Source: Bacillota bacterium (lineage in GTDB: Bacteria > Bacillota > Dethiobacteria > DTU022 > PWGO01). Taken from it: DNA of 64,000 nucleotides. The position numbers were made by a program, and so were the translations under genes. Shown piece by piece: positions 44,635 through 54,156 of the stretch. The stretch spans positions 1-64,000 of the forward strand of contig JAAYSV010000006.1 of NCBI GenBank assembly GCA_012518215.1, in the 5' to 3' direction. Numbering within the stretch: the stretch's first letter is position 1; each line of letters begins with the position of its first letter. The notes beneath the pieces are model-generated. The model saw only the letters and a list, made by a program, of their open reading frames with translations. It was not told where the DNA came from and ran no database searches.

Positions 44635-46059
44635 ATGGAATTGCAGAAAGTTTTGCTCATCGATCTGGGTGGGAGTTACACACAACTGATAGCTCGAAAG
44701 ATCAGGGAAAAGGGTGTTTACAGTGAAATAACACCCTGTACCACCGGACTGAAAAAAATAAGAAATCGTGATGCCCGCGCCTTGATAATCAGTGGCGGGC
44801 CTGAACAGCTGGATGAGAAAATTTTTTCCATGCTGGAGAAAGATATCTTCCAGCTGGGGCGGCCGATCATGGCGGTGGGTCATGGCTTGAGAGTTCTGCC
44901 TGGTGTTGAATCATCTGACACGACGGATATTGCAGGCCAGCTTCATGGATTGCATTACAGGGCTATTTTTGATGGATTCGAAGCGGGGAGAGACACCCCC
45001 GGGGGGGCCACAGTGCCATTGCTGGGCGCCCTGTCACTGCCGGAGGAAAAAAGCGGAGGGGACCTCCTGGATTATTTTCTTTTCGAGGTGGCAGGCCTTG
45101 AACCCACGTGGACACCCGCTTCCTTCATAAAGCATGCCATCGAAGCAGCAGGATCGCAGATACCGGAAGATGCGCATGCCGTCTGCGGCCTAAGCGGGGG
45201 TATCGATTCCGTGGTCGCCGCCTTGCTTGTTCATCGGGCCATCGGTGATCGTCTGACCTGCATTTTTGTCGATCACGGGCTGATGCGTGAGGGCGAGGCA
45301 GAAGAGGTTACGGAAATATATCGTCGGAATTACAACCTGCCTGTAATGGTGGTGGATGCCGCCGCGGAGTTTATCGAAAGACTCAAGGGCATTACCGATC
45401 CTGAGGAAAAACGCCAAATTATCGGCGAACATTTTATCCGAGTTTTTGAGAGGGAAGCCAGTTATCTGAAAGGGGTGGAGTACCTGGTGCAGGGAACGAT
45501 CTACCCCGACATTATTGAAAGCATTTCCCCCTCGGGAGAAATAATCAAGAGCCATCACAATGTAGGCGGGCTTCCGGAGAAGATGCGTCTGAAACTGATT
45601 GAACCGATAAGAGAATTATTCAAGGACGAAGTGCGTGATGTTGCTGAAATCATGGGTTTGCCCGCTGAAATTGTCTGGAGACAACCCTTCCCCGGCCCCG
45701 GCCTGGGAGTAAGAATCCTTGGTGAAGTCACCGAAGAAAAAATAAGGATTGTCAGGCGTGCCAATGCCATCGTGGAAGAAGAAGTCGAAAGGGCAGGCCT
45801 TACCTATTCTATCTGGCAATGTTTTGCCATCCTGCCGGAAATAAGATCCGTCGGTGTTGAAAAGGGGAAGCGAACTTATGCACACTCCATCATTCTGCGA
45901 GCTGTGACCAGCCGCGACGCCATGACAGCTGACTGGTACCGTTTCCCGCATGATTTTCTGGACAGGCTGGCCAGGCGCATTACCGATGAAATCCCGGAAA
46001 TAAACAGGGTCCTCTACGATATAACATCCAAACCCCCGGCCACGATAGAGTGGGAGTAG
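44635..46059 (+). CDS. guaA: GMP synthase with degenerate amidotransferase domain
   Basis: GuaA turns XMP into GMP with ATP and an amide nitrogen. The synthetase part is intact: pyrophosphatase loop CGLSGGIDSVVAALLVHRAI at residues 184-203, FVDHGLMREGEAEEVTEIYR, the HHNVGGLPEKM loop, PFPGPGLGVRILGEVTEEKI and the C-terminal DITSKPPATIEWE. The N-terminal glutaminase domain is not. Where the nucleophile Cys should sit (GICYG), the sequence reads AVGHG with Gly82 in place of Cys. The domain is also about 50 residues short, since the SGGIDS loop comes at 187 rather than near 235, and the HPE motif with the catalytic His and Glu is absent, as is the SHGD segment. The domain end (GGDLLDYFLFEVAGLEPTW) still aligns. 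It should therefore use free ammonia, or borrow a separate glutaminase. ATG 44635 has GGGGGG upstream. Confidence 0.93.
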   Translation: MELQKVLLIDLGGSYTQLIARKIREKGVYSEITPCTTGLKKIRNRDARALIISGGPEQLDEKIFSMLEKDIFQLGRPIMAVGHGLRVLPGVESSDTTDIAGQLHGLHYRAIFDGFEAGRDTPGGATVPLLGALSLPEEKSGGDLLDYFLFEVAGLEPTWTPASFIKHAIEAAGSQIPEDAHAVCGLSGGIDSVVAALLVHRAIGDRLTCIFVDHGLMREGEAEEVTEIYRRNYNLPVMVVDAAAEFIERLKGITDPEEKRQIIGEHFIRVFEREASYLKGVEYLVQGTIYPDIIESISPSGEIIKSHHNVGGLPEKMRLKLIEPIRELFKDEVRDVAEIMGLPAEIVWRQPFPGPGLGVRILGEVTEEKIRIVRRANAIVEEEVERAGLTYSIWQCFAILPEIRSVGVEKGKRTYAHSIILRAVTSRDAMTADWYRFPHDFLDRLARRITDEIPEINRVLYDITSKPPATIEWE

Positions 46060-46139
46060 TCAACATCACCCCGGAAACCTGACAAAACGGCGCAATTTCT
46101 TCTGGCGCAAAAAAGCTGAGGTGAGGCGCCTGGGGGCAG

Positions 46140-46369
46140 TTGGTGAATCTGTTTTATGCCTTCAAGAAAAACCGAAATATTGTTCGTATAGAGATCAAGA
46201 AGGGGAATATATTGCTCTGCATGAAGCTGAATACGGCACATATTCCGGAAGAACAAAAGGAAAGCTTGGTTGGTGATGCTGGTGATGTGGAGCGCCAGGT
46301 ACAGGTGATTTAGAATCAGCAATAAAATACGGTTCCGATTTTGAACGAATCAAATTTTTGGATGATTGA
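46140..46369 (+). pseudogene. Frameshifted relic resembling a DUF5655 C-terminus
   Basis: Between guaA and purE a 57-codon frame (46140-46313) encodes FYAFKKNRNIVRIEIKKGNI, LLCMKLNTAHIPEEQKESLV and GDAGDVERQVQ, then hits TAG. Reading in the next frame from 46307 (GDLESAIKYGSDFERIKFLD) continues the same type of protein to TGA at 46367-46369. Joined, the two look like the C-terminal part of DUF5655-type domains (YYIAFK..NF..I ... GHYGTGDLE ... DFEKA). The N-terminal remainder is missing. I read it as a broken gene fragment with one frameshift. Confidence 0.5.
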
Positions 46370-46394
46370 TAACTGATATCAAAATTAATAAAAG
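46366..46394 (+). promoter_or_regulatory. Possible promoter for purE
   Basis: TTGATA (46366-46371), a 17-base spacer and TAAAAG (46389-46394) lie about 90 bases before purE. The -10 box is weak; a second candidate TATTAT is at 46397. No PurR-box-like repeat is recognised. Confidence 0.35.
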
Positions 46395-46484
46395 GATATT
46401 ATAACGCTTGAACAGAATTGTTTGGAATAAGCTAGTAATTTGTGGGTGGAAATAAAAATCAATGTATCAGAAGGAGCCGAAATC

Positions 46485-47021
46485 ATGAATCCCAAACTGG
46501 TCTCGATTGTCATGGGCAGCGATTCCGATCTTCCGGTGATGCAGGAATCAGCATTGGCCCTCGATAAATTTGGCATCGGCTACGATATTTTCATTGCCAG
46601 CGCCCACCGCCATCCGGAAAAAACGGCATCTCTGGCCCGCAATGCAGCCGGGGATGGAAAGAAGGTCATTATTGCCGGGGCCGGGGGGGCAGCTCATCTG
46701 CCGGGTGTTCTTGCTTCGATGACCACTCTTCCGGTCATCGGTATTCCGATACGGGGCCGGGCCCTTGAAGGCATGGATTCCCTTTTATCGATTGTTCAGA
46801 TGCCCCGGGGCATACCGGTAGCCACGGTGGCCGTGGATGGTGCTTTCAATGCAGGACTGCTTGCCGTGCAGATCATTGCCATTGCTGATCCGGTATTGCA
46901 AGAAAAATTGAACGGGTATCGCCATGATCTATCAAAGGATGTTGAGCAGAAAGACAGGTATTTGCAGGAAGGGGGCTTTCGAAAATACCTCAAGGAAAAA
47001 CTTCCTCCCAGGAGAACCTGA
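46485..47021 (+). CDS. purE: N5-carboxyaminoimidazole ribonucleotide mutase PurE
   Basis: PurE moves the carboxyl group of N5-CAIR to give CAIR in purine synthesis. The 178 residues have MGSDSDLPVMQESALALDKF, the active-site SAHRHPEKT and the class I signature AGAGGAAHLPGVLAS, so it is the mutase type that needs PurK. No purK is in the cluster; it must be elsewhere, or N5-CAIR arises another way. AAGGAG precedes ATG 46485; in-frame codons from 46440 lack a site. The stop is 63 bases before the preferred purF start. This is the first intact gene of the run purE-purF-hppA. Confidence 0.96.
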   Translation: MNPKLVSIVMGSDSDLPVMQESALALDKFGIGYDIFIASAHRHPEKTASLARNAAGDGKKVIIAGAGGAAHLPGVLASMTTLPVIGIPIRGRALEGMDSLLSIVQMPRGIPVATVAVDGAFNAGLLAVQIIAIADPVLQEKLNGYRHDLSKDVEQKDRYLQEGGFRKYLKEKLPPRRT

Positions 47022-47084
47022 AAAACAATAGATGGAGATATGATTTTGGAAGTGGAAATATCGTTTGAAAATGGGGGTCCCGAC

Positions 47085-48479
47085 ATGGATGCTGAAAAAA
47101 ATGGTGCCGATCCCGGGGATAATGAGATAAGGGAAGAATGTGGTCTTTTCGGCGGTATAATAAAAAATAAAAGCGCGGTTCAGACGGCCTGTTTTGCTCT
47201 CTACGCCTTGCAGCACAGGGGCCAGGAGAGTGCCGGCATTGCTGTAGAGAATGGAGAGAGAATCTGGATCAAGAAAGGGATGGGCCTGGTTTCGGAAGTT
47301 TTTGGGGATATGGGGTCTCTTGATCGGCACAAGGGAAATCTGGTCCTGGGGCATGTTCGTTACTCCTATGGAGAAGATGGCCTCTGTCCCGAGAACACGC
47401 AGCCTTTGTTGTTCAGGTATCGTTTCGGTGAATTGGCCATAGCCCACAACGGTAACCTTTTGAATCATTGCCAGCTTCGTAACGGTCTGGAGTCACAGGG
47501 GGCTATATTCCAAACTTCGACAGATAGCGAACTGCTGGCTCATTTTGTTGCCCGCGAAGGAAGTCCCGAAATAGAAGAATCTTTGAAGAGAGTTGTCCCC
47601 GCCCTTCGGGGGGGGTATGCATTTATTATCCTGACCAGGGGCAAGGTCATCGGCCTGAGGGACCCGTTGGGAATCAGGCCGCTATCCATTGGCCTTCTGA
47701 ACGGGAAGGATTATGTACTGGCTTCGGAAACGTGTGCTTTCGATACGATAGGTGCTGAATTCGTACGTGAGGTCGAACCGGGGGAAATGGTTATCATCTC
47801 CGACAAATGGCTCAGTTCCCACAGGATTGCCCCATCCCCGCGGTCCGCTCTTTGCATATTTGAATTCATATATTTTGCACGGCCTGACAGTGATCTTTGC
47901 GGCAAGAATGTTCATCTGGTACGCAGGGAGTTGGGGCGCATACTTGCCCGTGAACATCCGGTTGAGGCGGACATCGTTATCGGTGTCCCTGATTCCAGTA
48001 TTTCTGCAGCCTCCGGTTTTGCTGAAAAGTTGGGCCTGCCCTTCGAGATGGGGCTGATCAAGAATCGCTATATCGGAAGGAACTTTTTACAGCCAAGCCC
48101 CGAGATGAGAAAACTCAAGGTGGGTATCAAGCTCAACCCTGTACGGAGCATCGTCGATGGGAAAAAAGTGGCGATTATTGATGATTCCATAGTTCGGGGA
48201 ACGACGAGCCTTCAGTTGATCAAGATGGTGAAGCAAGCCGGTGCCAGAGAAGTTCATATGCGCATCAGCTCCCCGCCGGTCATCTCGCCATGTTACTACG
48301 GGATCAATATTCCCGTTCCGGGAGAACTGATCGCTTCAAGGGGGGAGAAAGAAATTCAAAAATTGATCAAGGCCGATTCTCTCGGGTTCCTGAGCATGGA
48401 AGAGATGATCGCGGCGGTTGATATCCCGAGGGACAAATTGTGCCTGGCATGTTTTACCGGCGATTATCCCCTTGATTGA
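47085..48479 (+). CDS. purF: Amidophosphoribosyltransferase PurF
   Basis: PurF starts purine synthesis by transferring glutamine nitrogen to PRPP, releasing PPi. The glutaminase Cys is in EECGLFGG at about residue 19 and would be exposed by propeptide removal, as in B. subtilis. The PRPP site is VAIIDDSIVRGTTSLQLIKM. The Fe-S cluster Cys positions of the Bacillus type are present: ALCIFEFIYFARPDS, ISPCYYGI and LCLACFTGDYP at the end. Start choice: ATG 47085 has GGGGGT seven bases upstream, while ATG 47040 has a GGAG only two bases away and would give a long propeptide. hppA, which consumes PPi, follows after 120 bases. Confidence 0.96.
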   Translation: MDAEKNGADPGDNEIREECGLFGGIIKNKSAVQTACFALYALQHRGQESAGIAVENGERIWIKKGMGLVSEVFGDMGSLDRHKGNLVLGHVRYSYGEDGLCPENTQPLLFRYRFGELAIAHNGNLLNHCQLRNGLESQGAIFQTSTDSELLAHFVAREGSPEIEESLKRVVPALRGGYAFIILTRGKVIGLRDPLGIRPLSIGLLNGKDYVLASETCAFDTIGAEFVREVEPGEMVIISDKWLSSHRIAPSPRSALCIFEFIYFARPDSDLCGKNVHLVRRELGRILAREHPVEADIVIGVPDSSISAASGFAEKLGLPFEMGLIKNRYIGRNFLQPSPEMRKLKVGIKLNPVRSIVDGKKVAIIDDSIVRGTTSLQLIKMVKQAGAREVHMRISSPPVISPCYYGINIPVPGELIASRGEKEIQKLIKADSLGFLSMEEMIAAVDIPRDKLCLACFTGDYPLD

Positions 48480-48599
48480 GATGATCCACCATCTTATTTT
48501 TGTTCAGCTTAAAGGATTTACCGTTTTTATTTATAATATATTATAATATACCAATAATATATAATTTCTGTAATTTTTGAAGGGAGGTTTTAACGGGTA

Positions 48600-50585
48600 A
48601 TGGCAGAAGAATTGTTTTGGTGGGTTCCTGCCTGCGGCGTTGTCGGATTGATATTTGCCGTAATATTATGGTTGCGTATAGGCAAAGCCGAGGCCGGGAC
48701 GCAGAAGATGGCGAGCATTGCTGCCGCTATCAGGGAGGGAGCGATGACTTTTATTAAAAGGGAGTATTTTTATCTCGCTTTTTTTGTTATCGCTCTGTTT
48801 GCAGTCCTTGGATACCAGGTGGATATACAGACGGCGATCAGCTTTTTTGTCGGTGCTGTATTTTCCGCCCTGGCCGGTTTTGTGGGGATGCGCGTGGCCA
48901 CGATGGCCAATGTCAGGACTGCGGCGGCGGCCAGAAAAGGGATCAGCCCTGCCCTGACGTTGGCCTTTTCCAGCGGAACGGTGATGGGAATGATGGTGGC
49001 CGGGCTGGGATTGTTGGGTGTGGGAATTCTTTACATATTCATCAAGGATCCTGCAATGGTGAACGGTTACGCGCTGGGTGGAAGTTCGATTGCACTTTTT
49101 GCGCGGGTGGGTGGCGGGATCTATACCAAAGCCGCCGACGTGGGTTCGGACCTGGTGGGTAAAATAGAGGCGGGGATACCTGAAGATGATCCTCGCAACG
49201 CCGGTGTCATTGCTGACAACGTGGGGGACAATGTAGGTGATGTGGCCGGGATGGGCGCCGACCTTTTTGAATCATACGTGGGCTCCCTGATAGCCACGAT
49301 GACCCTGGGAGTGGTCGTCTATGCGAACCAGGGTTTGTCCATGCAGGCAGTCCTGCTGCCGCTTCTGGTAGCTTCTGTAGGGATACTTGCTTCCCTGGTC
49401 GGATTCTTTTTCGTACGGGCGAGGGAAGGGGTGCGCCTCGGTGCGGTCCTTGACCGTGGCGTTATTGTCAGTGCAATCATCGTGGTGGTGGCATCTTATT
49501 TTCTAACTATCAATTTGCTGGGTGATCTGAATGTTTTCTGGGCTATTCTATCCGGTCTTCTGGCCGGGATCATTATTGGCCGGCTGACCGAATATTACAC
49601 ATCCGATCACTTCAAGCCGGTTAAAAATATCGCCCAGGCTTCGGAAACCGGTACAGCGACCAACATCATCGGCGGCCTGGCCATCGGTATGAGAAGTACG
49701 GTGCTGCCCGTTCTGGCCATCGTCGTCGCCATATTGGTATCATATCATCTGGCGGGTATATACGGAATTGCCATTGCTGCTGTGGGTATGCTTTCCACGG
49801 TGGGCATGACGGTGGCTGTTGATGCCTACGGCCCCGTGGCGGACAACGCCGGGGGTATTGCGGAGATGGCAGAACTTGAACCGGAAGTGCGCAAGGTGAC
49901 GGATGAACTGGACTCGCTGGGCAATACAACCGCGGCTATTGGCAAGGGGTTTGCCATCGGTTCGGCAGCGCTTACGGCTCTTGCACTTTTTACCGCTTAT
50001 ACCCAGGTCGCAGGCCTGGAACGGATCGATATAACCAATGCCAGCGTGATCGCGGGGTTGCTGATCGGCGGGGTTATTACTTTCTTCTTTGCGGCTCATA
50101 CTATGGATGCCGTGGGTAAAGCTGCCGGAATGCTTATCGAAGAAATCCGGAGGCAGTTCCGGGAGATACCCGGCCTGATGGATGGAAAGGCAAAACCTGA
50201 ATATGCACGTTGTGTAGATATAAGCACCAAGGCAGCCCTGAAACAGATGATCATTCCGGGTGTGGCAGCCGTGGTTGTTCCCATTGCGGTGGGAGTGATT
50301 CCTTTCCTGGGCCCGGAGGCGCTGGGTGGGCTTCTGGCCGGTTCCCTCGTTACCGGGGTTTTGCTGGCCATATTCATGGCCAATGCCGGCGGAGCCTGGG
50401 ATAATGCCAAAAAATACATCGAGTCAGGCGAGCATGGAGGCAAAGGTAGCGAAGCACATAAAGCTGCCGTTGTGGGAGACACGGTCGGCGACCCGTTCAA
50501 AGACACATCGGGGCCGTCGATGAACATTCTTATCAAGCTGATGAGCATTGTCGCCCTGGTCTTCGCGCCCCTGTTCATGAAGTAG
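48600..50585 (+). CDS. hppA: Membrane-bound proton/sodium-pumping pyrophosphatase
   Basis: HppA couples PPi hydrolysis to ion pumping. The 661 residues span about 16 helices. The catalytic loops are present: [19 protein letters not shown] with the catalytic Lys-Glu region, [40 protein letters not shown] and [38 protein letters not shown] has Ala where potassium-independent enzymes have Lys, so this is a potassium-dependent type; the ion pumped (proton or sodium) cannot be decided by eye. GGGAGG precedes the ATG. Its place between purF and purM is unusual: it would remove the PPi made by PurF and GuaA and store its energy. The region 48520-48575 upstream is very A/T-rich with several TATAAT-like strings, so it may also have its own promoter. 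Confidence 0.97.
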   Translation: MAEELFWWVPACGVVGLIFAVILWLRIGKAEAGTQKMASIAAAIREGAMTFIKREYFYLAFFVIALFAVLGYQVDIQTAISFFVGAVFSALAGFVGMRVATMANVRTAAAARKGISPALTLAFSSGTVMGMMVAGLGLLGVGILYIFIKDPAMVNGYALGGSSIALFARVGGGIYTKAADVGSDLVGKIEAGIPEDDPRNAGVIADNVGDNVGDVAGMGADLFESYVGSLIATMTLGVVVYANQGLSMQAVLLPLLVASVGILASLVGFFFVRAREGVRLGAVLDRGVIVSAIIVVVASYFLTINLLGDLNVFWAILSGLLAGIIIGRLTEYYTSDHFKPVKNIAQASETGTATNIIGGLAIGMRSTVLPVLAIVVAILVSYHLAGIYGIAIAAVGMLSTVGMTVAVDAYGPVADNAGGIAEMAELEPEVRKVTDELDSLGNTTAAIGKGFAIGSAALTALALFTAYTQVAGLERIDITNASVIAGLLIGGVITFFFAAHTMDAVGKAAGMLIEEIRRQFREIPGLMDGKAKPEYARCVDISTKAALKQMIIPGVAAVVVPIAVGVIPFLGPEALGGLLAGSLVTGVLLAIFMANAGGAWDNAKKYIESGEHGGKGSEAHKAAVVGDTVGDPFKDTSGPSMNILIKLMSIVALVFAPLFMK

Positions 50586-50621
50586 AAGCGTAGCCGAAAA
50601 GCTCCGGGGTGGACGGGATCG

Positions 50622-50657
50622 AAACCCTCCCCATGTTCATCGGGGAGGGTTTTTATT
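50622..50657 (+). terminator. Intrinsic terminator between hppA and purM
   Basis: An 11-bp perfect stem AAACCCTCCCC/GGGGAGGGTTT with a nine-base loop is followed by TTTTTATTT, 36 bases after the hppA stop and about 50 before purM. It should end or weaken transcription inside the purine cluster. Confidence 0.9.
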
Positions 50658-50703
50658 TGGCTGTAAATATTTACCGGACAAATCCACAGGAGGATCAACG
50701 AAG

Positions 50704-51765
50704 ATGCCCGAAAAGATAGATTACAGGAAATCTGGCGTGAACCTGGCCGCGGCTGACCGGGTTGTGGATGAAATAAGAAATCTGGTGAGAAAGGCCGACC
50801 GTGACGAAGTCATGCATGGAATAGGGGGGTTCGCCGGCCTTTTTGCCCTTGATACGAAGAAATACCGTGAACCGGTTCTGGTGTCGGGAACCGATGGTGT
50901 GGGAACAAAGTTGAAACTGGCATTCGAGATGAACAGGCATGATACCGTCGGTGAGGATTGTGTGGCCATGTGCGTCAACGATATCCTTGTCCAGGGTGCA
51001 GAGCCGCTTTTTTTTCTGGATTATCTTGCTGTCGGGGAATTGAAGCCGAAACAGGTAGCCCGGATCGTGGCCGGAGTGGTGGCCGGATGCCGGAAGGCCG
51101 GTTGTGCCCTGCTGGGTGGGGAGACGGCGGAGATGCCCGGTTTTTATCCGCCGGATGAGTACGACCTGGCCGGATTTGCCGTCGGGGTGGTGGAGAGGGA
51201 ACGGATCGTGGATGGTTCCGCCATCGAATCGGGACATCTTCTGCTGGGGATAGCATCTTCCGGGGTGCACAGCAATGGATTCTCACTGGTCAGAAAGGTT
51301 CTGGAAATCAAAAATATTCCCCTGGATACCAGAATGCCTTACAAGGGCGAGGACGGCAGGGAAGCCATTCTTGGAACGGAGTTGCTCAAACCGACCGAGA
51401 TATACGTCCCGGCGGTGTTGCCCCTGCTGGACAGATTTGCAATCGGGGGGATGGCGCATATCACCGGCGGGGGGCTGCCCGGAAACCTTGCCAGGATACT
51501 CCCTGCAGGATTGAACATTCGCCTTTGCACTGACAGATGGGAGAGGCCCGGGATATTCGACTTTATACGTGAGCAGGGGGGTATCGATATGGAGGAGATG
51601 TACCGTGTTTTCAACATGGGCATCGGTTTTGTATTGATCGTTTCCCCGCAGGATGCACCGGAAATACAGGAGGCCCTGCAGCAGAATACCACCAACAGGA
51701 CATGGATTATCGGTGAGGTTACGGGCGAAAAAGGTGACGTAGGCAGGAAAGTGATTTTTGCCTGA
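50704..51765 (+). CDS. purM: Phosphoribosylformylglycinamidine cyclo-ligase PurM
   Basis: PurM closes the imidazole ring of FGAM to AIR with ATP. The 353 residues show the family landmarks [60 protein letters not shown] and [26 protein letters not shown] lies ten bases before the ATG. It is the first gene after the intergenic terminator, and its own promoter must lie within about 50 bases; nothing clear is seen, so read-through from hppA is likely. The purL, purQ and purS genes that make its substrate are not here. Confidence 0.97.
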   Translation: MPEKIDYRKSGVNLAAADRVVDEIRNLVRKADRDEVMHGIGGFAGLFALDTKKYREPVLVSGTDGVGTKLKLAFEMNRHDTVGEDCVAMCVNDILVQGAEPLFFLDYLAVGELKPKQVARIVAGVVAGCRKAGCALLGGETAEMPGFYPPDEYDLAGFAVGVVERERIVDGSAIESGHLLLGIASSGVHSNGFSLVRKVLEIKNIPLDTRMPYKGEDGREAILGTELLKPTEIYVPAVLPLLDRFAIGGMAHITGGGLPGNLARILPAGLNIRLCTDRWERPGIFDFIREQGGIDMEEMYRVFNMGIGFVLIVSPQDAPEIQEALQQNTTNRTWIIGEVTGEKGDVGRKVIFA

Positions 51766-51928
51766 GTTCTGAAAAATGGCGGAAACCTGTATTCCGGTAT
51801 GCCCCATGGCCCGGCATGGCCTCGACATTGCCAGTCAATTTTTCATCTACTGCAAAAACGTCAAAAATGGATGCAAGTGTTGTTGCCGGCTTTTTTGAAA
51901 ATAATAGATATTCAAGGGGATGATCTGT

Positions 51929-52543
51929 TTGAAAAATATTGCGGTTCTCGCCTCCGGAGAGGGAACCAATTTGCAGGCGATCATGGATGCTGTCGACAAG
52001 GGCGAGATAACAGGAAAGGTTGTCCTCGTGATATCCGATCGGCATGAAGCCAGGGCCCTGGTGCGGGCAAGGAAAAAAAACATCAAGGCTTTATTTATCG
52101 ATCCCGCAGGATATCGGGAAAGGGAAGATTATGATTCTGCCCTGGTTTCCGTACTGCAAGAAGAAGATGTGGACCTGGTGGTCCTGGCCGGTTTCATGAG
52201 ATTGCTCTCGGCAACGATGATCGATATTTTCCGGGGAAAGATCATGAATATCCATCCTTCCCTGTTGCCTTCCTTCCCGGGTTGCGATGGTGTGAAGCAG
52301 GCGATTGAACATGGGGTGAAGATTACCGGTTGCACGGTCCATTTTGTGGATGAAGGTCTGGATACAGGGCCCATCATCATCCAGGACAGCGTGGTTGTAT
52401 TGCAGGATGATACTTTGGAAACACTGCAACAGAGGATACATTCGGTCGAACACCGGGCTTACATCCGGGCTATTGACCTTTATTGTCGCGACATGATCGA
52501 GATTGAAGGGAGAAGGTGTGTCATTCATGAAAAGCAAAGATAG
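51929..52543 (+). CDS. purN: Phosphoribosylglycinamide formyltransferase PurN
   Basis: PurN formylates GAR with 10-formyl-tetrahydrofolate. The 204 residues contain IAVLASGEGTNLQAIMDAVD and the catalytic NIHPSLLPSFPGCDGVKQAI with the Asn and His, then the Asp in VDEGLDTGPIIIQ. The TTG at 51929 has AAGGGG nine bases upstream; an ATG at 51920 would touch that site, so I prefer the TTG. It follows purM by 163 bases, with no recognised gene between, and overlaps purH by 17 bases. Folate-dependent enzyme, so PurT is not needed here. Confidence 0.95.
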   Translation: MKNIAVLASGEGTNLQAIMDAVDKGEITGKVVLVISDRHEARALVRARKKNIKALFIDPAGYREREDYDSALVSVLQEEDVDLVVLAGFMRLLSATMIDIFRGKIMNIHPSLLPSFPGCDGVKQAIEHGVKITGCTVHFVDEGLDTGPIIIQDSVVVLQDDTLETLQQRIHSVEHRAYIRAIDLYCRDMIEIEGRRCVIHEKQR

Positions 52544-54089
52544 AATTGCACTGATCAGCGTATCCGACAAGGGTGGAATTTGCGATTTTGCCCGGGAACT
52601 GCATCGGAAAGGATGGAAGATCATCTCCACGGGAGGGACGGCCGCGTTGCTGGCCGATGATGGCTTGCCGGTCAAGAAAGTAAGTGAAGTCACCGATTTT
52701 CCCGAAATCCTGGGGGGAAGGGTCAAAACCCTGCATCCTCGCATACACGGCGGGATCCTTGCCCGGCGCGAGCAACAGGAACATTGTCGGGAAATCGAAA
52801 TGCACAACATAGATTACATAGATATGGTCGTGGTAAATCTTTATCCCTTCGTGCAGACAATCTCCAGGGAGGGTGTCACCCTGGAGGAGGCCATAGAAAA
52901 CATAGATATTGGCGGGCCGACCATGGTGCGTGCTGCGGCCAAAAATTACAGGGATGTGATCGTGGTCGTCAATCCCGAAAGATACAGGGATGTGCTGATG
53001 GACCTCGACAGGTATGGAGATGCAAGTCCGGAATTGCGTTTCGCCCTGTCCGTGGAGGCATTTTCACACACGGCAGAATATGATTCTTTTATCTCCGGTT
53101 ACCTTTCCCGGTGTGAAGGCAAGAAAGGGTTTTTCCCGCATCGACAGACAATGCCTTTCTTGAAAAAGCAGGATCTGCGATACGGCGAAAACCCGCAGCA
53201 GAAGGCGGCATTCTATATCGACGCCGGTGGTGCAGCGAGGGGAAATACGATTGCCTCTGCCAGGCAGTGGCAGGGCAAGGAGCTTTCATTCAACAACATC
53301 AATGATCTTGATGCGGCCTGGGGACTCGTGCAGGAATTTGAGGATATTGCCGTGGTGGCTGTAAAACATGCCAACCCCTGTGGTGTGGGAGGGGGAGAAG
53401 ATGTTGCCGAAGCATACCGGAGGGCACACGATGCCGATCCTGTCTCCATATTCGGGGGGATCGTGGCCGTGAACAGAGAAGTGGACGAAGATGCGGCACG
53501 GATGATGGCCGAAATATTTTTGGAGGTGGTGGTTGCTCCTTCATTCACGCCGGAAGCACTGGAAGTATTCAAGCAAAACCCCGGGGTGCGCCTGTTGACA
53601 ATACCACCTGGCAATTTCATTCAACATGGGCCGATCATGGATTACAAAAAGGTCTCCGGGGGGTTGCTCGTGCAGGAGAAAGATACAGCAGCCATCGAAA
53701 GCCGGGACTGGAAAACGGTAACCGGATCCGTTCCAACGTCCGGGGAACGGGAAGCATTGGTGTTCAACCTTAAAGTGGCCAAACATGTCAAGTCCAATGC
53801 CATTGTCATCGGCACCGGAAAGCAGACCCTGGGAATCGGAGCAGGCCAGATGAGCCGGATAGGGGCGGCGCGTATTGCCCTCGAGCAGGCCGGCAAGAAA
53901 GCCGCGGGTGCGGTGATGGCTTCCGATGCATTTTTCCCATTTCCCGACACCGTGGAAGAGGCAGCCAAAGCGGGAATTAAAGCAATCGTCCAGCCGGGGG
54001 GGTCCCTCAAAGACCGGGAATCGATCGAGGCCTGCAACAAACATGGGATAGCCATGGTCTTCACGGGGAGAAGATATTTTAAACATTAG
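52527..54089 (+). CDS. purH: AICAR transformylase/IMP cyclohydrolase PurH
   Basis: PurH performs the last two steps to IMP. The N-terminal cyclohydrolase (about 1-195) has ALISVSDKGGICDFAREL and ILGGRVKTLHPRIHGGILAR, and the C-terminal transformylase has KQDLRYGENPQQKAAFYIDA, the catalytic Lys-His in VVAVKHANPCGVGG, and SDAFFPFPDTVEEAAKAGIK. The length, 520 residues, is normal. I use ATG 52527 with an AAGGTG upstream; earlier in-frame TTG and GTG codons lie inside purN. It overlaps the purN end by 17 bases, so translation is coupled. The next gene, purD, is 67 bases away. Confidence 0.96.
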   Translation: MKSKDRIALISVSDKGGICDFARELHRKGWKIISTGGTAALLADDGLPVKKVSEVTDFPEILGGRVKTLHPRIHGGILARREQQEHCREIEMHNIDYIDMVVVNLYPFVQTISREGVTLEEAIENIDIGGPTMVRAAAKNYRDVIVVVNPERYRDVLMDLDRYGDASPELRFALSVEAFSHTAEYDSFISGYLSRCEGKKGFFPHRQTMPFLKKQDLRYGENPQQKAAFYIDAGGAARGNTIASARQWQGKELSFNNINDLDAAWGLVQEFEDIAVVAVKHANPCGVGGGEDVAEAYRRAHDADPVSIFGGIVAVNREVDEDAARMMAEIFLEVVVAPSFTPEALEVFKQNPGVRLLTIPPGNFIQHGPIMDYKKVSGGLLVQEKDTAAIESRDWKTVTGSVPTSGEREALVFNLKVAKHVKSNAIVIGTGKQTLGIGAGQMSRIGAARIALEQAGKKAAGAVMASDAFFPFPDTVEEAAKAGIKAIVQPGGSLKDRESIEACNKHGIAMVFTGRRYFKH

Positions 54090-54156
54090 CCTTTATTTTT
54101 ATTTATGGTTGCCTGATAGATAAAAAATGGATTCATATTCTGGAGGGAAGAGTGTC

